Under the pieces are notes generated by a model that saw nothing but the letters and a program-made list of their open reading frames with translations, was not told where the DNA came from and made no database searches. The position numbers and the translations under genes were made by a program. Below are positions 26,576-32,829 of a stretch of 33,349 bases of DNA, piece by piece (within the stretch, counting starts at the first letter, position 1; every line of letters begins with the position of its first letter). This DNA is from Bacteroidales bacterium (GTDB lineage: Bacteria > Bacteroidota > Bacteroidia > Bacteroidales > UBA3824): contig JAGCDD010000289.1 of the NCBI GenBank assembly GCA_017651345.1, positions 1 to 33,349 of the forward strand, given 5' to 3'.

Positions 26576-26833
26576 ATGACAACATTAGAACTAAACTCTG
26601 AACTTTTCTATACCATGGGACAGTTGGCATCTGATGAGGGACTTATGAAAAAGTTGCTTGCCTACGCCAAAAAGTTAGTTGCCAAAAAACAAGATGAAAC
26701 GCTGATGACAAAGGATGAGTTTTTTGCAAAATTAGACCGTGCAGAACGACAGATTGCCCGAGGAGAAGGAATGGAAATGCTTCCAAACGAAGATTTAACA
26801 GCATTTTTAAATCGCAACGGCTATGGCAAATAA
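26576..26833 (+). CDS. Small antitoxin-like protein, no partner toxin visible
   Basis: An 85-residue, helix-rich, charged protein. Its pattern (MTTLELNSELFYTMGQLASDEGLMKKLLAYAKKLVAKKQDETLMTKDEFFAKLDRAERQIARGEGMEMLPNEDLTAFL) is common in Bacteroidota for small proteins encoded in front of a RelE/YoeB-type toxin: an N-terminal dimerisation stretch, then a flexible helix that could cover a toxin. Here the next gene is a ferredoxin, not a toxin, so it is an orphan or acts otherwise. The start is supported by the upstream promoter. The antitoxin assignment is inference from composition and length. Confidence 0.65.
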   Translation: MTTLELNSELFYTMGQLASDEGLMKKLLAYAKKLVAKKQDETLMTKDEFFAKLDRAERQIARGEGMEMLPNEDLTAFLNRNGYGK

Positions 26834-26883
26834 TTATTTGCTAAATTTTTTCCATTTTTTCATCCGTTTTTCATTTTTATCCG

Positions 26884-26891
26884 TATATTTG
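26884..26891 (+). promoter_or_regulatory. -7 box of the ferredoxin gene
   Basis: TATATTTG, an exact TAnnTTTG match, 43 nt before the ferredoxin ATG. No clear -33 box is visible. Confidence 0.55.
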
Positions 26892-26934
26892 CACTGATAA
26901 AACAAACAAAACAAACAATCAAATTAATACAATT

Positions 26935-27105
26935 ATGGCTTATATTATTGTAAAAGACGAATGCCAGGCTTGCGGTACTTGCAAGGACGAGTGCCCCCAA
27001 GAGGCTATCATGGAAGGCGATGTTTACTCTATCGACCCCGAAAAATGTGTTGAATGCGGCGCTTGTGCAGACGTTTGCCCCTGCGGTGCAATCAAACCCG
27101 AATAA
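26935..27105 (+). CDS. 2[4Fe-4S] ferredoxin
   Basis: A 56-residue electron carrier of the clostridial type. It has two C-x-x-C-x-x-x-C clusters with the fourth cysteine before Pro: C10-x-x-C13-x-x-C16-x-x-x-CP (20-21), and C38-x-x-C41-x-x-C44-x-x-x-CP near 48, plus Cys50. Each half holds two Cys for the partner cluster, as expected from the duplicated fold. It is the main low-potential carrier in many anaerobes (for example for pyruvate:ferredoxin oxidoreductase), which suggests an anaerobic host. It has its own promoter box and a strong terminator downstream, so it is monocistronic. Confidence 0.95.
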   Translation: MAYIIVKDECQACGTCKDECPQEAIMEGDVYSIDPEKCVECGACADVCPCGAIKPE

Positions 27106-27129
27106 AATTGATTATTCTTATTAAAACAG

Positions 27130-27169
27130 CAAAGCCCGATGTCGTTGACACCGGGCTTTGTTGTTTTTT
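27130..27169. terminator. Rho-independent terminator between ferredoxin and TPM genes
   Basis: CAAAGCCCG-x-TGTC pairs with GACA-x-CGGGCTTTG around a 3-nt loop, followed by a T-rich tract on the plus strand. It terminates the ferredoxin gene and may also serve the TPM gene converging from the right. Confidence 0.9.
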
Positions 27170-27187
27170 GCCGTTGGCGGGTGGCGC

Positions 27188-28531
27188 TTAGAAACTGCCG
27201 CTTCCACCGCCGAAACTTCTTCCGCTTGAGCCGCCGTGGCTTCCTCCTCCTGAGGATTTTTGTGGCGGGTCGTAGGTCTTTGTGGTGTGGGTGCTTACAA
27301 ATGTGTCGCGCTTAACTGTCAGGCGGAACGAGCCTTCTTTAACGTAGTTGGCTGCCGAGGTTGCCTTGCGGATATTTTTGTATTTGCCTTTTTCTACACA
27401 AAGCAGTATAAATCCCAATATCAGTGAAAATATCGAGCATTTCCACCACGGAAAGGTGATTTCGTATTCGTAGTCTGATTCGTACGAGTCGATAAAGGTG
27501 TTGATGGCTGTGTAATAATTCTGTGCTGTGAGATCTGGAGCCATTTTTTCGATATACGATGTATAGTTGTATGCTGCCACGTTGTATTTGTCGTGGGGTT
27601 TACCAACGTCGAGCATCGAGAATTTGCGGTTTTCCATATCAATCACGAGGATTGCTCCGTCGTAGCCCTCTTTTGCTTGAACGCCTTTGCCAAAATCGTT
27701 GTACTCATAAAAATCCATCGCAAAGTTTTCGGTGGCAATGTTGCCGTTGCTTGCCACTTTGTTGTTGTGGTTGATGGTAACCACTACCATATCAACATTG
27801 TACTTGTTGATGAACTGATGGATACGCTTTTGAAGTTTGGCTATTTCGTTTTCGTTGAGCAGGCCTGCAGCGTCGTATACCTTTACTGCGGTGTCAACGT
27901 AGGGAGTTTCGAGAGCCAACTGAAGTTGCTCTTGTGTGAGTTTGCCTTGAAGAAACGATTTAAATACCAGCGGGTTTTGCTCTGTGCGAGTGCCTATGGT
28001 GTATTGAGCCCAATTGTCGGGGGGAAGGTCAACGGCTGCAGATTTTTGTGTGTTATTTGACAAACCTTCTAAGGAAGCGTTTTCTGACACAGCCTCGATA
28101 TACTCTTGAAAAAATTGTTTTGTTGAGTACGAGTCGCCGAGAGTTTCTAATGCGGCCTCAAAACTACTTTCGATATTTTCTTCTATGTCTTTGAATGTTT
28201 CAGAGGATGTTATCAAATATGAGTTATCTATGTTGTCAACAAAGAGGATTATGCAGTTTGGGCTGTATGGACTGTCGCGGTAAAAGTCGGGCAAAAAGCC
28301 TTTGTATACTTGGCAGTCGGTTTCAACTATCAGCACATCGCCACCTGTTTTGTCTGATAGGTTTTGCAATTGTTGGTTAGTGTTGCTTTCTGTTTGAATA
28401 TTGCCGTCTTTGTTAATAAAAACGTATTTTTGATCTTGGGTTACCTGCGGTATTTGCGTTTTGTCGGTGATCTGCGCACTTGCCGCGATGGTTATCAGCA
28501 ACGCCGTTATTAATATGCTAAGTTTTTTCAT
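27188..28531 (-). CDS. TPM-domain membrane protein
   Basis: A 447-residue protein with a signal peptide (MKKLSILITALLITIAASAQ). The C-terminal half of its exported part is a TPM (TLP18.3/Psb32/MOLO-1) domain, about 210-350: VKVYDAAGLLNENEIAKLQKRIHQFINKYNVDMVVVTINH, then GYDGAILVIDMENRKFSMLDVGK. A weaker, similar module at about 45-150 (LQNLSDKTGGDVLIVETD ... CIILFVDNIDNSYLITSS) suggests an internal duplication. One membrane helix (about 362-382) precedes a basic cytoplasmic stretch and a Gly/Ser-rich end (SSGGGSHGGSSGRSFGGGSGSF), typical of TPM proteins. It follows the zinc-ribbon gene by 21 nt on the same strand. Confidence 0.88.
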   Translation of the reverse strand: MKKLSILITALLITIAASAQITDKTQIPQVTQDQKYVFINKDGNIQTESNTNQQLQNLSDKTGGDVLIVETDCQVYKGFLPDFYRDSPYSPNCIILFVDNIDNSYLITSSETFKDIEENIESSFEAALETLGDSYSTKQFFQEYIEAVSENASLEGLSNNTQKSAAVDLPPDNWAQYTIGTRTEQNPLVFKSFLQGKLTQEQLQLALETPYVDTAVKVYDAAGLLNENEIAKLQKRIHQFINKYNVDMVVVTINHNNKVASNGNIATENFAMDFYEYNDFGKGVQAKEGYDGAILVIDMENRKFSMLDVGKPHDKYNVAAYNYTSYIEKMAPDLTAQNYYTAINTFIDSYESDYEYEITFPWWKCSIFSLILGFILLCVEKGKYKNIRKATSAANYVKEGSFRLTVKRDTFVSTHTTKTYDPPQKSSGGGSHGGSSGRSFGGGSGSF

Positions 28532-28552
28532 TATTCTATTGGTTTATAGGTT

Positions 28553-29599
28553 TTACATAAAGAATAACCACGACAGTCCGCAGAGGATTGCCATTGCAAT
28601 TAATGTTCTTACAAAGAAGAATCTCCACGCTTTGCCTTTGTCGATAGGAATGTCGCCGACGATTTTGCCGGTCTGACCGTTCATAGCGAATGTGTACATT
28701 TTGTCTTTGATGCGGGTGTTGAGCATCCACACGGGCAGCATTGCATAGCGGATTGATGTAAATACGGTCTGCTTGTTTTCTTGTGCGCCGATGAGTGCGC
28801 CGTTGATGGTGGAATAGAAACTCGACATCAGCGAGTTGCCCATACGTAGTTGTGCGCGTTCTTTGTCTTCCTCAGGACCAACGTCGTATTTCTCTGCCAA
28901 AAATCCTGATAAAAACGAGTAGTTAAACGGCTGAAATTCGTTAAAGTCAAACGGTTCGATAGAGTCCATTGTGTCGTCGTCGAACTTTTTGCTACCGTCG
29001 GCGGGCACTTTTTCAAAACTGATGTCGCCGGCGCGTTCCACGTGGTAGATGTCGGTTTTTGTGTAACGGTAGTCGCCGCTGCGCCAAGTGGTTACATCGT
29101 GACGTTCGCCCGAAAGCATTCCTCGTGAATTGCCGTCGTAAAGCCAAAATGGAATGTAAACGCCTGTGATTTTGTCGATATTCTCTTTTTTGCCAAACTC
29201 ATCGGGAGCAAGGTGCTTGCCTTTGCGATAATTGTTGTAGGCGTTGATGGCGTCTTGCTTGGTGGTTTTGAAGGGGATGATGAGTTCGGGGCGGAACTTG
29301 CCTTCCAAACGGCTCTTCATTATGCCCGCGCTGCCGCAGTATACGCAGAAAGTTGCTGCTGTGTTTTCGTCGGTAACCATCTCCGCACCGCAGTTTTGGC
29401 AGTGAAAGAGGTTGAGTTCGGGCTGCTGTTCGATGTCCTGACCTTGGGTTTTGGTATCCTCAGCGGAATCTTGCGTTACTTTAAAAATTTCTTCTTGGGT
29501 AAATGCCGACCCGCAAAACTCGCATTTAAAGTTTTGAGTCTCTGCAGTAAATTGCAGGTTGGATCCGCAGGTTGGACATTTTAGTACGGTTGTATCCAT
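28553..29599 (-). CDS. Zinc-ribbon membrane-anchored protein
   Basis: A 348-residue protein starting with two zinc ribbons: Cys8, Cys11, Cys26 and Cys29 (KCPTCGS ... FKCEFCGS), then Cys67, Cys70, Cys85 and Cys88 (FHCQNCGAEM ... FCVYCGSA), both of TFIIB/rubredoxin-knuckle type. The middle (about 100-320) is soluble, with a repeated YIPFWLYDG and ALIGAQENKQTVFTSIRYAMLPVWMLNTR pattern typical of the family. One helix at the end (about 325-346, FFFVRTLIAMAILCGLSWLFFM) anchors it, leaving the ribbons in the cytoplasm. It is the first gene of an operon with the TPM protein; the pairing suggests that they form a membrane complex. Confidence 0.85.
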   Translation of the reverse strand: MDTTVLKCPTCGSNLQFTAETQNFKCEFCGSAFTQEEIFKVTQDSAEDTKTQGQDIEQQPELNLFHCQNCGAEMVTDENTAATFCVYCGSAGIMKSRLEGKFRPELIIPFKTTKQDAINAYNNYRKGKHLAPDEFGKKENIDKITGVYIPFWLYDGNSRGMLSGERHDVTTWRSGDYRYTKTDIYHVERAGDISFEKVPADGSKKFDDDTMDSIEPFDFNEFQPFNYSFLSGFLAEKYDVGPEEDKERAQLRMGNSLMSSFYSTINGALIGAQENKQTVFTSIRYAMLPVWMLNTRIKDKMYTFAMNGQTGKIVGDIPIDKGKAWRFFFVRTLIAMAILCGLSWLFFM

Positions 29600-29685
29600 G
29601 TATAAAGGTTTTAAAATGTTTTGCGTAAAGATACGGAAAATTATTTATTGCCGTATGTTTTTTACACAAAAATAATTCCAACAAT

Positions 29686-31230
29686 TTATAACTCTATCTC
29701 TCCAATTTTGTTGGCCTTTAATCCGTCGTTCCAAAGGTCGTTGGCAAATCTAACGGGATAATCGCCGTCAGAATCCGACACCTTTATATATACAGTGTAT
29801 TTGCCTGCGGGGAGTTTTTCGGTAGATACTGTTAATGCAATAGAAGTGGGGTCGTTAGTGCCGCTTGGTGCATTGGTAAATGCTTGTTTTGTAGGTATTT
29901 CTATTGCATCGCCGCTCTCGGTTTGGAATATTACCGACAAAACTTTCTTGCGGTGGAATGGCATATTGGCAAATCCATCGTTGCGATATTGTAGGCGGAT
30001 TTCGGCAGAATTTCCCTTGGGTTCTATCTCCGAATTGGTGAGCACGTAGCGGTAACCCATGTGTTTAAATAGGTAGAGAAATGCTGTTTCGCCTTTGAAG
30101 TCGGTTTCGCTTAATGCTTCAAATACCTCTGCCTTATAGCCTATGTTTAAGAACGATAGGTGTATGGTAAACATTTCTTTAACAGAACCTTCGAGGTCGG
30201 ATTGCCACAGCGGAATCTCGCTTTTGTCGCTGCTTCGGGTTATTTCGCCGCCGTATGGTGTGTTTGCAGTAAAGTACGACATAAAACGGATTTCACCCTC
30301 GCGGTCTTTTTTGCGGAATGTGCCAAGATCGGAATCGGAACCGAGATAGCCATCGTTGAAAAATCCAAAGATATGGTTTTTGCCTGTGAGGTCGGGTGTG
30401 GCGGTTTTGTAATCGGTTTTGCCTGTGAGATTAAGGTAAGAGTACATAAACCTCGGCTGACGCACAAGTAGCGGAAGGTCAACGCCTTCTTGTTGCATTG
30501 CATCGGCAAAGCGTTCCATTATTTCGGCAATGTATCCACATTCGCGACCGTCTTTGTCGCCTGCAAATATGGTGGAATGCATTTCGCCGTAAGGACCTAC
30601 CATTCCGCATCTTATGGCGGTGATATATTGTTGGTAAGGCTTTACAACGCTTACTATTTGTGAAACGTGGTCTAACAAAAGGTTGAAATCTTTGGGTTCA
30701 ACATCGGCATAAACCTCCTCGCCTTTGCTGTTGGTGGTTTTTTTGCCGTCGTAGTCGGGGTCGTAGGCAAATTGCACAAAAGCCGTTTTGCCTGTGCCTT
30801 TAAACGATGCGAGTATTTCGGCAATGTCGCTCAATGCCTTGTTGGTGAGTTTTTCTTCCTTGCCGCCGTTGCGCGACGAAAATGCACTGATGTCGATTTT
30901 GAGCAGCAGAATGTCAAAATTGTCGTCTTTGTTGTAAGTGCCGCCGAAACGTCCAGCCTGTTTGGTAATCTTTTTAATCACCGATTCCTTGTTGGTAACG
31001 CCGTCGGGGGTAACGGTAACGAGTTTCGACGAGAAGAAACCCATATCGGGATTGTAGATTATTTGGTTTGCATCGGTGTAACTGAGATTTTGGGTAAACT
31101 CGCCGGTAGGTGTTGGGTCGGTTGTGGGGTTTGTTGCCGGATCGGGAGTGGGGTCGTCGTTGTTTTCTTTGCTGCACGATGAGGCAATAATAGCAGCAGC
31201 AAGTGCTATTAGCAAAAAGTGTTTTTTCAT
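29686..31230 (-). CDS. DUF4874/DUF4832-type lipoprotein
   Basis: A 514-residue lipoprotein, lipobox IASSC (Cys19), followed by an Asp/Pro/Thr repeat linker (about 25-48). The first part of the mature protein (about 50-250) matches the DUF4874 pattern: IIYNPDMGFFSSKLV, a LLLKIDISAFSSR strand, and GMVGPYGEMHS, recalling a glycoside-hydrolase-like TIM barrel. The second part (about 255-510) matches DUF4832 (PLLVRQPRFMYSY, GFFNDGYLGSDSDLGTFR, HMGYRYVLTNSEI, and a beta-sandwich end). The acidic Glu in YGEMH could be catalytic, but no activity is established. It lies 45 nt behind the small lipoprotein gene on the same strand and is probably co-transcribed. Confidence 0.85.
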   Translation of the reverse strand: MKKHFLLIALAAAIIASSCSKENNDDPTPDPATNPTTDPTPTGEFTQNLSYTDANQIIYNPDMGFFSSKLVTVTPDGVTNKESVIKKITKQAGRFGGTYNKDDNFDILLLKIDISAFSSRNGGKEEKLTNKALSDIAEILASFKGTGKTAFVQFAYDPDYDGKKTTNSKGEEVYADVEPKDFNLLLDHVSQIVSVVKPYQQYITAIRCGMVGPYGEMHSTIFAGDKDGRECGYIAEIMERFADAMQQEGVDLPLLVRQPRFMYSYLNLTGKTDYKTATPDLTGKNHIFGFFNDGYLGSDSDLGTFRKKDREGEIRFMSYFTANTPYGGEITRSSDKSEIPLWQSDLEGSVKEMFTIHLSFLNIGYKAEVFEALSETDFKGETAFLYLFKHMGYRYVLTNSEIEPKGNSAEIRLQYRNDGFANMPFHRKKVLSVIFQTESGDAIEIPTKQAFTNAPSGTNDPTSIALTVSTEKLPAGKYTVYIKVSDSDGDYPVRFANDLWNDGLKANKIGEIEL

Positions 31231-31275
31231 ATCTTTATAATGTGTTTGATTTTAATGATTATATTCTAAGCTGTT

Positions 31276-31683
31276 TTACTCTTTCTTTTTGAGTACAAAG
31301 TTGGCAGTTTTTTCTGCTTTGCCCATATACCAATCGCCGTCGCTGCCTGTGTATTTTACATCAAATACCAACGAATCTGGCTTGTATTCCTCGTTTGGGT
31401 CGGTACAATAGATGGTAATGGGGCTGCCCAAGATAGTGTTAAACTCCATATTGTAGTTGCCCTCAGCATCGGTTTGGGTTGATTGATAGTAGTCTTTAAC
31501 CGAAATTTTAATTTTTTCGAGGTTCTCTCCGTTTTGGTTTTTAACATTGCCGTTAAACTTGTAGTCGGCATTAGGACAGCCGTAAAGTTCTTCTGAAGCG
31601 CAGGCAGCAATGCCCATAATACCCAGCAATACCGTAAGGATTTTTATCCAACGTTTAATGATAATTTGTTTTAGTCTTTGCAT
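31276..31683 (-). CDS. Lipoprotein of the radical-SAM/lipoprotein type
   Basis: A 135-residue lipoprotein with a basic N-terminus (MQRLKQIIIKRWIKIL) and lipobox GIAAC (Cys28). The next stretch, EELYGCPNADYKFNGNVKN, fits the YGCPxADY hallmark of lipoproteins paired with a radical SAM enzyme in Bacteroides-group genomes. The rest is a carboxypeptidase-regulatory-like beta domain (GNVKNQNGENLEKIKISVKD ... TDAEGNYNMEF). Cys36 next to the anchor would be the natural target of modification, which is inferred. No radical SAM gene is seen in this window, which is unusual for the system. It leads an operon with the DUF4832-like lipoprotein gene. Confidence 0.8.
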   Translation of the reverse strand: MQRLKQIIIKRWIKILTVLLGIMGIAACASEELYGCPNADYKFNGNVKNQNGENLEKIKISVKDYYQSTQTDAEGNYNMEFNTILGSPITIYCTDPNEEYKPDSLVFDVKYTGSDGDWYMGKAEKTANFVLKKKE

Positions 31684-31723
31684 AATGTTTTGGTTTTAAA
31701 ATTGGTTTAATTGTTTTACATCG

Positions 31724-31731
31724 CAAATATA
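31724..31731 (-). promoter_or_regulatory. -7 box of the lipoprotein operon
   Basis: On the minus strand this reads TATATTTG (TAnnTTTG), 40 nt before the ATG at 31683. Confidence 0.55.
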
Positions 31732-31787
31732 ATAATAAAAATAATATTACTGCCTTTACCAAAAAATATTTTTTAAAAACGCGGACA

Positions 31788-31818
31788 TAAAAAAGGCGGA
31801 TTTTGCAACCCGCCCTTA
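31788..31818 (-). terminator. Rho-independent terminator after the small frameshifted gene
   Basis: GGCGG (31795-31799) and CCGCC (31810-31814) form the stem, with flanking A-T pairs. On the minus strand the stem is followed by a run of T. It ends the short transcription unit that begins near 32103. Confidence 0.75.
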
Positions 31819-31854
31819 CTTAAAAATCCATGTTAACAATCAAAGGTCTATAAT

Positions 31855-32045
31855 CTATTCTGTTTCGTCTTTTTTGTGTCCGCCCATCTTTTTCAGCACT
31901 GTGGCAATTTTTTTATCATCTCTTTTGTGCCGGTTTGTTTTGCAAGTTTCGACGAGCCTTCCAACTTGCTCACCAACACGCTAAGCATATCATTTCTAAG
32001 GCTATGAAGCGATATCTTGCTTTGTGAAAGCATTTCTTTTGCCAT
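31855..32045 (-). pseudogene. Small basic protein gene with a one-base slip in an A7 tract
   Basis: From the ATG at 32045 the frame reads MAKEMLSQSKISLHSLRNDM, goes on to GTKEMIKKLPQC and stops at 31893 (50 residues). Adding one A to the run of seven at about 31907-31913 restores a longer frame that continues IKKIATVLKKMGGHKKDETE to a stop at 31855 (63 residues). The unit has its own promoter box (32110-32117) and terminator (31788-31818), so it was built as a gene. It is either a recent frameshift, polymerase slippage that yields both products, or a natural 50-residue protein. I do not recognise a family. Confidence 0.5.
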
Positions 32046-32109
32046 GGTGCGTTCGTTTTTGAATAAAAAATATGTTTATTATATTATTAATTTTTTGTTT
32101 TTTCCGCGA

Positions 32110-32117
32110 CAAATATA
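32110..32117 (-). promoter_or_regulatory. -7 box of the small frameshifted gene
   Basis: On the minus strand this reads TATATTTG (TAnnTTTG), about 65 nt before the ATG at 32045. Confidence 0.5.
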
Positions 32118-32189
32118 ATACTCTTTTTTCTACAAATAAATATTTTCTGAAAAAATATTAATAAATACTTTACTTTTTTTATGCCATTA

Positions 32190-32742
32190 TTGAAGCAGTG
32201 CCAACTATCGTTCTCCTCTATGTTTACCCTTGTAGCATTTGATATAATAATTGCTCGTGTTTGATGCCGAAATTGTACAAATGGATATAATATTAGTTAT
32301 CATTTTATAACACCTTTGTAGCAACGTGGTTGTCAATTGCTTTTTTCTTATATATTGTTGTAGCGATGAGGTTAACAATGTGTCAACATTTTATGCACCC
32401 TTGCAGCAATGGCGTTAACTCTGATTACTGATTATTAACCACATTGCAGCCACAATGCCATTATCCTAAATACGTAATATACCATATTGCAGCGATGTTG
32501 TAATAACAAACTACCAATTGTTGACCACGTTGCGGCAATGTTGGCATAAATTTATAGCAATTGTTTATAACATCGTTATAATGATGTATATCTCATCGAC
32601 CAATTGTATATCACCACGCCGCAAAAACGATAAAAAATAGAGATGGAGTTGATGACGTTGCGGTGGAGGAGGTGGGGCGTTGTAATAACTATGAACATCG
32701 TTGCTGCGGGGGTGGCTCAGATGTCCCGAGTTGTTAAAAAAA
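32190..32742. repeat. Degenerate tandem array with strict 42-43 bp period
   Basis: Units begin at 32230, 32273, 32316, 32358, 32401, 32444, 32487, 32530, 32573, 32616, 32658 and 32701, so every step is 43 or 42 bp. A probable extra unit at 32190 is 40 bp before the first. Ten of these twelve starts read TTG. The core consensus is TTGYAGCRATG: TTGTAGC in units 1, 3 and 4, TTGCAGC in units 5 to 7, TTGCGGC in unit 8, and degenerate in units 2 and 9 to 12. A second element, CAATTGT, repeats at 32515, 32558 and 32601 in phase. The rest of each unit has diverged. The period is not a multiple of 3 and no long ORF crosses it. It fills the gap between the small gene at 32045 and the promoter at 32743. 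Confidence 0.85.
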
Positions 32743-32774
32743 ATTGCAAATAATCAACACTTTAATTATCTTTG
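32743..32774 (+). promoter_or_regulatory. Promoter of the FtsZ-like gene
   Basis: ATTG at 32743-32746 and TATCTTTG at 32767-32774, 20 nt apart, match the -33/-7 layout of the phylum. Transcription would start near 32781, about 50 nt before the ATG, just past the last array unit. Confidence 0.65.
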
Positions 32775-32829
32775 CAATTGGTAACAAATCTAAGCTCCTT
32801 CGCAACAAAGCCAACTTCGGAGTGTTAGA

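Noticed and set aside
29630..29665. Plus-strand terminator hairpin (ATACGG with CCGTAT, then T-run)
   Set aside because: The stem is only 6 bp with a 15-nt loop and no plus-strand gene ends there.
32190..32742. CRISPR array reading of the 43-bp repeats
   Set aside because: CRISPR repeats are nearly identical within an array and 23-47 bp long with unique spacers; here only about 11 bases are conserved, they drift gradually along the array, and no cas gene is near.
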